DNA of 64,000 nucleotides from an uncultured Porphyromonadaceae bacterium (GCA_900541835.1 UQLL01000001.1:1-64000), one strand, 5' to 3'. Positions 17,190 through 28,355 are shown, counted from the first letter of the stretch. The notes: generated from the letters alone by a model not told the origin. Numbers and translations are program-made.

Positions 17190-17590
17190 GGGGATGACTG
17201 GTTTTGACAGCGTGTAGAAGCGGCAAGCAAGCATGCAGAGCGCCGATGTTGACGCTCTCAAATATCTCGACATCGACCTATAACTGGCGAAAATAACAAT
17301 TACGCTCTCGCTGCTTGATCTGAAGCATAGTAGGATCGCTTAATCCGCGCCACAGGTGGCGCAGACGAGACATCGCCCGATTGCCCCGTTGCGAGGCGTT
17401 TCGACAAGGCGGTGCTAATAAATTCGCAAATAGGAAGGCGGCCGCTCCGACCGTCTTTCGAAACTAAGGAGCTAAGCCGCGGGTTGGCCGCCACCAGCCT
17501 GCCCTCGGTCGAAAACCAATTGGATGGCTAAGCATGTAGAAACCTTTCTGAGTCCACGTTTGGACGAGGGTTCGACTCCCTCCATCTCCA
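17190..17590 (+). ncRNA. ssrA: Transfer-messenger RNA (tmRNA)
   Basis: Rescues stalled ribosomes and tags the nascent chain for proteolysis. The 5' end GGGGATGACTGG and the 3' end GGTTCGACTCCCTCCATCTCCA form the tRNA-like half, with the acceptor stem GGGGATG/CATCTCC; CCA is not encoded. The tag frame at 17286-17318 reads GENNNYALAA followed by TGA, close to the Bacteroidetes tags GENNYALAA and GETNYALAA but with one extra Asn. The total length of 401 nt is typical. It has its own promoter and a 16-bp terminator stem. ClpC and Lon genes, whose families can degrade tagged proteins, follow nearby. Confidence 0.97.
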
Positions 17591-17613
17591 CAAAAGTCTT
17601 ATGAAAGAGACCG

Positions 17614-17648
17614 AAAAATCCTGCAACTCAGCGAGTTGCAGGATTTTT
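17614..17648 (+). terminator. Terminator of ssrA
   Basis: A perfect 16-bp stem AAAAATCCTGCAACTC / GAGTTGCAGGATTTTT with a 3-nt loop, T5 at its 3' end. By symmetry it could work in both directions. Confidence 0.92.
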
Positions 17649-17796
17649 CATTGTCATGCCGCCATCATTGTGGCTGTCTGAAAACCGGGGAGTATTATAC
17701 CTCGACCTTGCCTATTTTCTCAAGACAAGCACCTCGGCGGATTTCTCGGAACGCTTTGCCCGGTGGGAAGCCAAATGGGTAAGTTCCTAACTTTTC

Positions 17797-17816
17797 GGGC
17801 GCATGAGCCTGCGTCC

Positions 17817-17820
<4 letters not shown>
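17797..17820. repeat. REP-like palindrome at the 3' end of clpC
   Basis: GGGCGCA (from 17797) pairs with TGCGTCCC with one bulged base, and overlaps the clpC stop codon. It shares GCGTCCCTACA with the hairpin at 2987-3033. Confidence 0.45.
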
Positions 17821-20363
<2,543 letters not shown>

Positions 20364-20535
20364 GTTACTATATTGTGAGGCCCGTATGGGTAAACCGCAG
20401 GGCCATAATTTTCTTGTTACTTCATTAACAATAATCGTGCCAATAGGGATTATTATTTTGTCGCCGTCTCCACTTTATAGTTATTTAAGGAGAGTTAAAA
20501 GCAGGGTGAGTAGAGTTGAGAAGGAGTAGAGGGAA

Positions 20536-20576
20536 GTTTTTCTTTTTTAATTGGCGTACGCTTCAGCGCGGCGCCT
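20536..20576 (+). repeat. Dispersed 40-bp element, copy 3
   Basis: TTTTCTTTTTTAATTGGCGT then ACGCTTCAGCGCGGCGC, 13 bp past the trmN6 stop codon and in the opposite sense to that gene. Confidence 0.7.
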
Positions 20577-20589
20577 ACCTCCTAAAAAT

Positions 20590-21354
20590 CTAAAAATGCA
20601 AGTAGAAAGGCGCGCACAGAGTCATATACTCTTTGGAGAAGCGTCGATTCGCTCCCTTTCCCTCCTCTATGCTAAGGAGCGTCGGGGTGCACTCTGGTGC
20701 GTTCGCTACTGTGTCGCCGCCTGCGGACGCACCCTGGTGCGTCCCGATATTGCATTCCCATTCGCTGAGCAGGCGCTTGGGAGCTTTCCCCTCCACGGTC
20801 GTCACCTCTGTCAGCCGCCGTGGGACCAACCGATGCGTTTGGGCCAGCGCCAAGAGGCCGTCGAGCTGGTCGCGAGGGGTTATCATGCAGAGCCGGCCGC
20901 CAGGGTTGAGCAGATTGGTCGCATGAACGATCAGCGCCTGGGGCGACAGGTCGTCGGCATGGCGGCTGCGCTCCCGGTCATCTTTCGGGCTGTTCACACC
21001 GGCGTTGAAGAATGGCGGATTGCTGATAATCAAGTCGAACCGCCACCCCATCGACAGCTGCCTGCGGAAGCTGCGGCAGTCGAAGCGAACTTTATCGTCC
21101 CAGGGGGTATCGGCGGCGTTGGCCTGTGCCTCCTCGATGCTCGGGGCATGGATGTCTATGCCGAGGACCTGCAGCCCGGGGTTGCGCTGGAGGGCCATCA
21201 GGGCCAGCAGTCCGCAGCCGGTGCCGACGTCGAGCAGCGTATTGCCGCTTACGTCGGCCCAGGCGCCCAGCAGCACTCCGTCGACACCAACCTTCATGGC
21301 CGATAGCTCGTGCCGCACCGCAAACTCCTTGAACCGGAAAAGCCTCTCTTTCAT
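20590..21354 (-). CDS. trmN6: tRNA1(Val) (adenine(37)-N6)-methyltransferase
   Basis: A 254-aa SAM-dependent methyltransferase of the TrmN6/YfiC type. It shows FRFKEFAVRHELSAMKVGVDGVLLG, the SAM loop LLDVGTGCGLLALM, and the adenine-N6 catalytic motif NPPFF in LIISNPPFFNAG. The C-terminal part is odd: after PKRLLSEWECN, where family members normally move straight into a short beta strand, residues about 203-225 (IGTHQGASAGG, then TVANAPECTP) are encoded by two inverted copies of a REP-like palindrome (20681-20748). The frame then resumes with LSIEEGKG...FSKEYMTLCAPFYL. Thus a repeat has been absorbed into the gene without breaking it. It is divergent from lon. Confidence 0.9.
   Translation of the reverse strand: MKERLFRFKEFAVRHELSAMKVGVDGVLLGAWADVSGNTLLDVGTGCGLLALMALQRNPGLQVLGIDIHAPSIEEAQANAADTPWDDKVRFDCRSFRRQLSMGWRFDLIISNPPFFNAGVNSPKDDRERSRHADDLSPQALIVHATNLLNPGGRLCMITPRDQLDGLLALAQTHRLVPRRLTEVTTVEGKAPKRLLSEWECNIGTHQGASAGGDTVANAPECTPTLLSIEEGKGANRRFSKEYMTLCAPFYLHF
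20681..20748. repeat. Paired REP-like palindromes inside trmN6
   Basis: GTCGGGGTGCACTCTGGTGC (from 20681) and GCGGACGCACCCTGGTGCGT (from 20723) are inverted copies of one another, each internally palindromic around GCACC/GGTGC. The arrangement is REPIN-like and lies within the coding sequence. Confidence 0.8.
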
Positions 21355-21359
21355 GTCCG

Positions 21360-21390
21360 CAAAGTTAGAACGGAATTTGCTGATATCAAA
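21360..21390 (-). promoter_or_regulatory. Promoter of trmN6
   Basis: Minus strand: TTTG (21390-21387), 19 bp, TAACTTTG (21367-21360). It overlaps the lon promoter. Confidence 0.65.
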
Positions 21391-21407
21391 ACATAGTGCT
21401 AACTTTG
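21376..21407 (+). promoter_or_regulatory. Promoter of lon
   Basis: TTTG (21376-21379), 20 bp, TAACTTTG (21400-21407). A leader of about 115 nt follows, containing two small hairpins (GGGCTCCGGCCCC and GGCGGATGTTTCGCC). Confidence 0.72.
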
Positions 21408-21525
21408 TGGTGTAATTACAAGGGCTCCGGCCCCTGGCGGATGTTTCGCCGAGGAAAGAGAGGGAGGCTCAGTCACCCTTTCGGCGCGATATTTGCCCAC
21501 TGAAGAAAAACAGCTTTTCATTTAA

Positions 21526-23931
21526 ATGAAAAAACAGAAAAACGACACTACCATAAAGCTGGAGGATCTGGGCGTGAACCTCAACGAACCGGGTATGCCC
21601 CTCATCGACATGGACAACATGCCGGTGCTGGCCCTGCGTGGCAGTCCGGTCTTCTCCGGCATGCTCATCCCCGTCGGCCTGGCGCGCGAGTCGTCGCTCC
21701 AGCTCGTCGACGAGGCCGAGAAGAACAACGAGGTGATAGCTCTCGTGGCCCAGCGCGACCCGGAGGTAGAGGCCCCCGGCAAGCGCGACCTGTACCCTGT
21801 CGGCGTGTTCGGCACCATCATGGACAAGGTGCAGCTTCCCGACGGCAACGTCTCGGCAGTCATCAAGACCGGCCCCCGCGTGCAACTCAAATCCCTCCGC
21901 TCCCGCTCCCCTTATCTGCGCGGCCGACTCGAGCTGCGCGACGAGCTCCTGCCCGATGACAAGGAAGGCAAGGAGCGGATGGCCGTGCTCATCAAGACCT
22001 GCATGGACCTGTTCGACGGCCTGCTCAAGATTGTCGACACCCAGGAGACCAAGGAGATGGCCCGCAACCTCGAGAACATGGACAGCCCGGTGATGCGCAT
22101 AGCATTCATCTGCGCCAACTCCCCCTTCAGCAACGATGACAAGTTTCACATGCTGGAGATGGACAACGCCATGGAGCGCTACGAGTACCTGGCCCGCAAG
22201 CTCAGCGAGGCCACCCAGTTCATGCGCATACGCTCCGAAATCCAGGACAAGACGGCCGAGCAGCTCACCCGCCAGCAGCGCGACCACTTCCTGCAACAGC
22301 AGATCCGCACCATCCAGGAGGAGCTGGGCAGCAGCGTCGAGGACGAGGACGCCGACGAGCTCGCCGCCCGCGCCCGCAAGATGTCGTGGTCCAAGGAGGC
22401 CCGACAGCACTTCGAGAAGGAGCTTCGCAAGCTCGACCGCTTCAACGCCCAGAACCCCGAGTACAGCATACAGTACCAGTACCTCGACACCTTCCTCTCT
22501 CTGCCCTGGAACAAGACCGAGAAGAAGGCCATCGACGTGGACCGAGTGCGACAGACGCTCGAGGAGGACCATTACGGCCTGGAGGACGTCAAGGAACGAA
22601 TCCTTGAGCAGGTGGCCGTGCTCAAGCTACGCAGCGACATGCGCGCCCCTATACTCTGCCTATACGGTCCTCCCGGCGTCGGCAAGACCTCACTGGGCAA
22701 GAGCATAGCCCGTGCGCTCGGTCGCGAGTATGCCCGCATTTCCCTCGGCGGCCTGCACGACGAGGCCGAGATTCGCGGACACCGCCGCACATACATCGGC
22801 GCCCTTCCCGGCCGTGTCATCACCGCCCTGAAGTCGTGCAAGACCAACAACCCCGTTATCGTCCTCGACGAGGTCGACAAGATTGGCCATGACTTCAAGG
22901 GAGACCCATCCACCGCCCTGCTCGAGGTCCTCGACCCAGAGCAGAACAGCCACTTCCACGACAACTACCTCGACTTCGACTACGATCTCTCGCGGGTGAT
23001 GTTCATCGCCACCGCCAACGACCTCAGCGCCGTCTCCCGCCCCCTGCTCGACCGCATGGAGCTGGTCGAGATAACCGGCTACGTCACCGAGGAGAAGGTG
23101 GAGATAGGCCGTCGCCACCTGGTTGGCAAGATGCTCGCCCAGCACGGCTTCGCCGCCGACGAGGTGGAATTCTCGCCCGAGGCCCTGCGCAAGATTATCG
23201 ACAGCTACACCCGTGAGAGCGGAGTCCGCCTGCTGGAAAAGAAGATCGCCAAGGTAATCCGCCGCCTCGGCATGCTCAAGGCCACCGAAAAGCCTTTTCC
23301 CAGGCTTATCACACCCAAGGAGATAGACGAGTTCATGGGACCCGAGGAGGTGATACCGGACGTTATCAGCGACGAACCGCAGGTGGGTGTGGTCACCGGT
23401 CTGGCCTGGACCAGCGTCGGTGGCGAAGTGCTTTTTATCGAGACCGCCCTCATCCCCGGCAAGGGAGACAAGCTCTCGCTTACCGGCAACCTGGGCGACG
23501 TCATGAAGGAGTCGGCCCAGCTCGCCCTCCAGTACCTCAAGGCACACGCTCCCGAACTCGGCATAGACCCCGAGATTTTCACCAAGAAAGACGTTCACAT
23601 CCACGTGCCGGAAGGCGCCGTGCCCAAGGACGGCCCCTCGGCCGGCATCACCATCGCCACCGCCCTCACCTCCGTCCTCACCGGACGCAAGGTGCGTCCG
23701 CGCATCGCCATGACAGGCGAGATAACCCTGCGCGGCAAGGTTATCCCCGTGGGCGGCATCAAAGAGAAGATTCTCGCCGCCAAGCGCTCCGGCGCACACG
23801 AGGTAATCCTCTGCCACGAAAACGAAAAGGACATAGATAAGATACCCGCACAGTACCTCGAAGGACTCACTTTCCACTACGTGAAAACCCTCGACGAGGT
23901 GCTGGCCATCGCACTCGAACCAACCGCATAA
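21526..23931 (+). CDS. lon: ATP-dependent Lon protease
   Basis: An 801-aa AAA+ serine protease degrading damaged and regulatory cytoplasmic proteins. N-domain about residues 30-240 (LPVLALRGSPVFSGMLIPV-like core), coiled coil, then AAA with Walker A GPPGVGKTSLGKS near residue 381 and Walker B VIVLDEVDKIG. The protease domain has the Ser in PKDGPSAGITIAT (about 704) and the Lys in GGIKEKILAAKRSG (about 745). Length is normal. The start at 21526 (MKKQKNDTT) follows AAAT-rich DNA. It is cotranscribed with or closely followed by the M3 peptidase gene (18-bp gap). Confidence 0.97.
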   Translation: MKKQKNDTTIKLEDLGVNLNEPGMPLIDMDNMPVLALRGSPVFSGMLIPVGLARESSLQLVDEAEKNNEVIALVAQRDPEVEAPGKRDLYPVGVFGTIMDKVQLPDGNVSAVIKTGPRVQLKSLRSRSPYLRGRLELRDELLPDDKEGKERMAVLIKTCMDLFDGLLKIVDTQETKEMARNLENMDSPVMRIAFICANSPFSNDDKFHMLEMDNAMERYEYLARKLSEATQFMRIRSEIQDKTAEQLTRQQRDHFLQQQIRTIQEELGSSVEDEDADELAARARKMSWSKEARQHFEKELRKLDRFNAQNPEYSIQYQYLDTFLSLPWNKTEKKAIDVDRVRQTLEEDHYGLEDVKERILEQVAVLKLRSDMRAPILCLYGPPGVGKTSLGKSIARALGREYARISLGGLHDEAEIRGHRRTYIGALPGRVITALKSCKTNNPVIVLDEVDKIGHDFKGDPSTALLEVLDPEQNSHFHDNYLDFDYDLSRVMFIATANDLSAVSRPLLDRMELVEITGYVTEEKVEIGRRHLVGKMLAQHGFAADEVEFSPEALRKIIDSYTRESGVRLLEKKIAKVIRRLGMLKATEKPFPRLITPKEIDEFMGPEEVIPDVISDEPQVGVVTGLAWTSVGGEVLFIETALIPGKGDKLSLTGNLGDVMKESAQLALQYLKAHAPELGIDPEIFTKKDVHIHVPEGAVPKDGPSAGITIATALTSVLTGRKVRPRIAMTGEITLRGKVIPVGGIKEKILAAKRSGAHEVILCHENEKDIDKIPAQYLEGLTFHYVKTLDEVLAIALEPTA

Positions 23932-23949
23932 ACGAACCCACCATAGCCA

Positions 23950-26106
23950 ATGAAGAAATTCGCAGCCGCTGCCTTGGCAGCATTTTCAATCATGACAATA
24001 ACCACCAACGACGCCCAGGGACGCGAAAATCCGCTCGTGGGCTACTTCAATAACCCGTCGAATCCGGCAGTGGCCGTCGGCCTTCCATTCGACAAGATTA
24101 CCTCGGCCGACTACGAGGATGCCATCCGTCAGGGCATGGCCGACCAGAACCGCGAGATCGAGGCAATCGTCAACCAGCGCTCCGTGCCGACCTTCGAGAA
24201 CACCATTGCCGCCCTCGACCGCAGCGGCAAGCTCCTCACCGGCGCAGAGCTCGCCCTCGGCAACGTGGAGCACGCCACCGGCGACACCGTGCTCCAGAAG
24301 ATGCAGGCCCGCCTGGCACCCGAACTCGCCAGGCACTATTCCTCGGTAATGCTCAACGAGGGCCTGTGGCAGCGTGTCAAGGCCGTCTACGACAACCTTG
24401 ACAAAGACGCCTCCCTGACGCCCGAGCAGCGCCGTCTTACCCAGGAGACTTACAAGGGCTTCGTGGCCAGCGGCGCCAACCTCACCGGCAAGGACCGCGA
24501 GCGCTTCGCCGCCCTAACCACCGAGCTCAGCGACCTCCAGATCCGCTTCGCCCAAAACGTCACCAACGGCATGAAGGCTCCCGACGCCCGCCTTTGGCTC
24601 ACCGCCGGCCAGCTCTCCGGCCTCCCCGAGACCGTGAAGCAGGCCGCCCGCGAGGAAGCGACCGAAGCCCTTCGCGCTGACGGCAAACCCGATGACCCCA
24701 ATCTCTACCTCTTCACCGTCTTCTATCCCAGCTACTCCCCGCTGATGAAGTACGCAGACAACCGTGACGTCCGCGAGAAGATGTACCGTCTATACAACTC
24801 CCGCAACGTCGGTGGTGAGTTCGACAATACCCAGATTCTCAAGGACATAGCCAACGTGCGCCAGGAGCAGGCCAGGCTCCTCGGTTTCCCAAATTACGCC
24901 GCCTACGCCCTCAGTTCCAAGATGGCCAAGGACGTGCCCACCGTGCGTGGCTTCCTCACCCAGCTGCGCGACGCCTACAAGCCCTCAATGCAGCGCGAGC
25001 TCGCTGAAATCCAGGACTATGCCCGCAAGGCACAGGGCGCCGACTTCGTGCTCTCCCCCTGGGACTATTCCTACTGGTCCAACAAGCTCAAGAACGAGCA
25101 GTACGCCTTCAACGACGAGGACATGCGCCCCTACTTCGAGCTCGACAACACTATCAAGGGTGTCCTCGGCCTGGCCACCAGGCTCTACGGCTACAAGTTC
25201 GTGGAGAACAAGAAGCTTCCCGTCTATAACCCCGAAGTAAAAGCCTTCGACGTCATGGGCCCCGACGGTAAGCTCCTCGGTCTCCTCTACGCCGACTTCT
25301 ACTACCGTCCTGGCAAGGCCCCCGGCGCCTGGATGACAGAGTTCCGTCCCGAGAGTCGCGACGACAACGGAGTGCGCGAGTACCCCGTCATCTCCATCGT
25401 CTGCAACTTCACCAAGCCCGTCGGCAACGACCCCAGCCTGCTCAACCCCTACGAGGTGGAGACCTTCCTGCACGAGTTCGGCCACGCATTGCACGGCCTT
25501 TCGGCCAACACCACCTACGCCTCCCTCTGCGGCACTAACGTCTACCAGGACTTCGTGGAGCTCTTCTCCCAGTTCAACGAGAACTACCTGACGCAGAAAC
25601 AGTACCTGGACGGATTCGCCAGACACTACAAGACCGGCAAGAAGATGCCTGCCGACCTCATCAATAAGTTTATCCGCTCCAGCCAGTTCGGCGCTGCCTA
25701 CGCCTGTATGCGCCAGCTCAACTTCGGCGAGCTCGACATGGCCTACTACACTCTCGAGGAGCCTCTGCGCGCCTCCCAGTCCATCGCCGACTTCGAGAAG
25801 GAGGCCCTGAAGGATGTCCAGATTTTCGAGCCTGTCGAAGGCACCCTCATCTCGCCCGCCTTCGGCCACATCTTCAGCGGCGGATATGCTGCCGGCTACT
25901 ACGGCTACAAGTGGTCCGAGCTGCTCGACGCCGACGCCTTCTCCGCCTTCCAGGAGGCAGGCATCTTTGACCAGAAGACCGCCAAGGCCTTCCGCCACAT
26001 GCTCCAGAGCGGCGGCACCGTCGACCCCATGGAGCTCTACGTCGGCTTCCGCGGCAAGCAGCCCACCATCGACGCTCTGCTCCGCCGCGACGGCATCCAA
26101 AAATAA
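23950..26106 (+). CDS. M3 family metallopeptidase (dipeptidyl carboxypeptidase-like)
   Basis: A 718-aa zinc peptidase of the thimet oligopeptidase/Dcp family. The catalytic motif is FLHEFGHALHG (about residue 507), with the third zinc ligand expected in the downstream helix (FVELFSQFNENYL, E). The N-terminus has a signal peptide (MKKFAAAALAAFSIMTITTNDAQG), so it probably acts in the periplasm on short peptides, unlike cytoplasmic oligopeptidase A. Closing motifs FGHIFSGGYAAGYYGYKWSE are typical. It lies between lon and tsaD with 18-bp and 5-bp gaps, suggesting one transcript. Confidence 0.94.
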   Translation: MKKFAAAALAAFSIMTITTNDAQGRENPLVGYFNNPSNPAVAVGLPFDKITSADYEDAIRQGMADQNREIEAIVNQRSVPTFENTIAALDRSGKLLTGAELALGNVEHATGDTVLQKMQARLAPELARHYSSVMLNEGLWQRVKAVYDNLDKDASLTPEQRRLTQETYKGFVASGANLTGKDRERFAALTTELSDLQIRFAQNVTNGMKAPDARLWLTAGQLSGLPETVKQAAREEATEALRADGKPDDPNLYLFTVFYPSYSPLMKYADNRDVREKMYRLYNSRNVGGEFDNTQILKDIANVRQEQARLLGFPNYAAYALSSKMAKDVPTVRGFLTQLRDAYKPSMQRELAEIQDYARKAQGADFVLSPWDYSYWSNKLKNEQYAFNDEDMRPYFELDNTIKGVLGLATRLYGYKFVENKKLPVYNPEVKAFDVMGPDGKLLGLLYADFYYRPGKAPGAWMTEFRPESRDDNGVREYPVISIVCNFTKPVGNDPSLLNPYEVETFLHEFGHALHGLSANTTYASLCGTNVYQDFVELFSQFNENYLTQKQYLDGFARHYKTGKKMPADLINKFIRSSQFGAAYACMRQLNFGELDMAYYTLEEPLRASQSIADFEKEALKDVQIFEPVEGTLISPAFGHIFSGGYAAGYYGYKWSELLDADAFSAFQEAGIFDQKTAKAFRHMLQSGGTVDPMELYVGFRGKQPTIDALLRRDGIQK

Positions 26107-26111
26107 TTGAA

Positions 26112-27128
26112 ATGCCCGAAATAATTCTCGGAATAGAGTCATCCTGCGACGATACCTCGGCGGCAGTCCTGCGTGACGGACTGCTGCTGAGCAACGTCAT
26201 CGCCAGTCAAAGGGTACACGAACTCTACGGCGGCGTAGTCCCCGAACTCGCCAGCCGCGCACACCAGCAGAACATCGTGCCGGTAGTCAGCGAGGCCCTG
26301 CGGCAGGCCGGAGTCAAGAAAGAGGACTTGACGGCCATCGCCTACACCCGCGGGCCCGGACTGCTCGGCTCCCTGCTCGTCGGCAGCGCCTTCGCCAAGG
26401 GCTTCGCTTCCGCTCTCAACATACCCCTGGTTGACGTCAACCACCTCCATGGACACGTCCTGGCACCATTCGTCAAAAAGACCCCTGACGACGAGGTGCC
26501 GGAGTTTCCGTACATGTGCCTGTTGGCCAGCGGCGGCAACTCCCAGATCATACTCGTGGAAAGCGCCGAGAAAATGCGGATTCTGGGCCAGACCATCGAC
26601 GACGCCGCCGGAGAGGCCTTCGACAAGTGCGCCAAGGCCATGGGGCTACCCTACCCCGGCGGCCCGCACATCGATCGCCTGGCACAACAGGGCGACCCTG
26701 ACGCCTTCCACTTCGGCAAACCGCATATCCCCGACCTCGACTACTCCTTCTCCGGACTCAAGACCTCCTTCCTCTATACTCTGCGTGACGGGCAGAGGAA
26801 AGACCCTGAGTTCGTGGTGAAACGAAAGGCCGACCTGGCCGCCTCACTTCAGAAGACCATCGTCGACATTCTCTTCGACAAGCTGGAGAAGGCGTTTCAT
26901 CAGAATCCTGTCAGGCACCTCAGCATCGGTGGTGGCGTGTCAGCCAATTCCGGCATGCGTGCCGCCACCGAGGCTTTCTGCCGCCGCCACGGCATCTGCC
27001 CCTGGATTCCCCAGCTGCAGTTCACTACCGACAACGCCGCCATGGTGGCCGTGGCCGGCATGATGCGATTCCGCGAAGGATATCGAGGCGCCATGAACCT
27101 ACCACCTTTCGCACGCGTTTCCGTATAA
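26112..27128 (+). CDS. tsaD: tRNA N6-adenosine threonylcarbamoyltransferase TsaD
   Basis: A 338-aa ASKHA-fold enzyme completing t6A37 synthesis on ANN-decoding tRNAs with TsaB, TsaC and TsaE. Signatures are ILGIESSCDDTSAAV, the metal-binding VNHLHGH (about residues 107-113), LLASGGNSQIILV, and FDKCAKAMGLPYPGGP. Length is normal. It starts 5 bp after the M3 peptidase stop. A long hairpin follows before the CinA-like gene. Confidence 0.98.
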   Translation: MPEIILGIESSCDDTSAAVLRDGLLLSNVIASQRVHELYGGVVPELASRAHQQNIVPVVSEALRQAGVKKEDLTAIAYTRGPGLLGSLLVGSAFAKGFASALNIPLVDVNHLHGHVLAPFVKKTPDDEVPEFPYMCLLASGGNSQIILVESAEKMRILGQTIDDAAGEAFDKCAKAMGLPYPGGPHIDRLAQQGDPDAFHFGKPHIPDLDYSFSGLKTSFLYTLRDGQRKDPEFVVKRKADLAASLQKTIVDILFDKLEKAFHQNPVRHLSIGGGVSANSGMRAATEAFCRRHGICPWIPQLQFTTDNAAMVAVAGMMRFREGYRGAMNLPPFARVSV

Positions 27129-27149
27129 AGGAGAAACAAGTTGAGAGTG

Positions 27150-27197
27150 TAGAGTTGAGAGTTGCGGCCCTCATCTTTCCGGCAACTCTCAACTCTA
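27150..27197. repeat. 16-bp perfect inverted repeat between tsaD and the CinA-like gene
   Basis: TAGAGTTGAGAGTTGC (27150-27165) pairs perfectly with GCAACTCTCAACTCTA (27182-27197), 16-nt loop, 15 nt upstream of the next start codon. It shares GAGTTGAGAGTTG with the hairpin at 42559-42606. Confidence 0.85.
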
Positions 27198-27212
27198 AAC
27201 TCTAAGCTACAC

Positions 27213-27995
27213 ATGAGCGAGACCAAGAAAAAGAAAAACGAGGAAATGAGCGTTGACCAGCGCTACATCGTCATCTACGGTTACAGCCACGACGAGATTA
27301 CGGTAGTCATCGACCACTTCTCGCAGGCCCTGCCGGAGTATATCGACATACACCACCGCACCTACGGCATGCTCACGCACATCACCATGGTCGGCGTGCA
27401 CAAGTCCGTGGGCCTGTTGCGCTTCAATCTCAACCGCCTGCGGCAGTCGCTCGTGGACCTTTTCCCGCACGAGGTGATAGCTACCGAGAATGTCACCCCG
27501 GCACAGATCCTGGGCCAGTTGTTGAGCGAGCGCGAACTCACCGTTTCGTGCGCCGAGAGCTGCACCGGCGGCAATCTCGCCCACCGCATCGTGCAGGTGC
27601 CTGGCTCCAGCAACTACTTCCTCGGCAGCGTAGTCAGCTACAGCAACGACGTCAAGGCCGATGTGCTCGGAGTCAGCCGCTCCACCCTCGAAAAGTTTGG
27701 CGCCGTCAGCCAGAAGGTGGTCGAAGAGATGGCCCGCGGCGTCTGTCGGCTCATGCACACCGCCTGCGGCATCGCAACCTCCGGTATCGCCGGTCCCGAC
27801 GGCGGAACCGCCCTCAAGCCCATAGGCACAGTATGGATAGCAGTCAAGTACTGCGACACCCTCGTCACCGAGTGCATGCGCTTCAAGGGTGACCGTAACG
27901 AAGTCATTGAGTCGGCCACCAACCATGCCATGGTCATGCTCATCAACCTGCTACGCCAGTGCTATGTGATGCAGGAGGAAATCAACGACGAATAA
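27213..27995 (+). CDS. CinA/PncC-domain protein with an unusual N-terminal domain
   Basis: 260 aa from the ATG at 27213; a frame starting at 27162 would run through the hairpin. Residues about 100-255 are a PncC (nicotinamide-nucleotide amidase, CinA C-terminal) domain: VSCAESCTGGNLAHRI, GSVVSYSNDVKADVLGV, TSGIAGPDGGT, PIGTVWIAV, FKGDRNEVIESA. This would deamidate NMN to NaMN. The first 95 residues (QRYIVIYGYSHDEITVVIDHF...VGLLRFNLNRLRQSLVDLFPHEVI) do not look like the MoaB-like nucleotide-binding domain of full-length CinA, and I do not recognise them. It may be a small sensor or oligomerisation domain. Confidence 0.85.
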   Translation: MSETKKKKNEEMSVDQRYIVIYGYSHDEITVVIDHFSQALPEYIDIHHRTYGMLTHITMVGVHKSVGLLRFNLNRLRQSLVDLFPHEVIATENVTPAQILGQLLSERELTVSCAESCTGGNLAHRIVQVPGSSNYFLGSVVSYSNDVKADVLGVSRSTLEKFGAVSQKVVEEMARGVCRLMHTACGIATSGIAGPDGGTALKPIGTVWIAVKYCDTLVTECMRFKGDRNEVIESATNHAMVMLINLLRQCYVMQEEINDE

Positions 27996-28011
27996 CCCCA
28001 ATCCGAAGCTT

Positions 28012-28347
28012 ATGAGACGTCGACTTACCTTGCTGGCGATAGCTGCCCTCGTGTTGGCTTTCCTACTGCCGTCGTGCTCGAGACCCATCTACGAATACGA
28101 CTATTACCCGGAATACAACCGTCCCGGTCCGCGCCCGCCACACCGGCATCCGCCGAAACCTCCGAAACCACCAAAACCTCCAAAGCCGCCTAAGCCTCCA
28201 AAGCCCCCCAAACAACCCAAACGGCAGAAAGGCTATCAGCAGCCTCCGCGCAGTGACCGCCACCACGGTTCCGACCGGCGGTCGGAAAGCCAACACCGCA
28301 AGCCACGCACAGAAAGCAGGCACGACAGCGAGCACCATCGCCGATAA
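28012..28347 (+). CDS. Short Pro/Lys-rich lipoprotein
   Basis: 111 aa. The signal LLAIAALVLAFLLPSC is a lipobox (LPSC), predicting a lipid-anchored protein. A Tyr-rich segment (PIYEYDYYPEYNRPGP) is followed by an uninterrupted run of about eight PPK triplets (residues 46-69) and then a His/Arg/Ser-rich tail (RHHGSDRRSESQHRKPR). The PPK run should form a stiff polyproline-II rod with positive charge, suitable for spanning the periplasm or binding anionic polymers (inference). No known family recognised. The DNA of the run is repetitive, so its length may vary between strains. It is closed by a strong terminator. Confidence 0.7.
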   Translation: MRRRLTLLAIAALVLAFLLPSCSRPIYEYDYYPEYNRPGPRPPHRHPPKPPKPPKPPKPPKPPKPPKQPKRQKGYQQPPRSDRHHGSDRRSESQHRKPRTESRHDSEHHRR

Positions 28348-28355
28348 ATCACATG

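Noticed and set aside
17700..17790. Short protein-like stretch FSERFARWEAKW before the clpC 3' end
   Set aside because: Too short and no start codon; not reported as a remnant.
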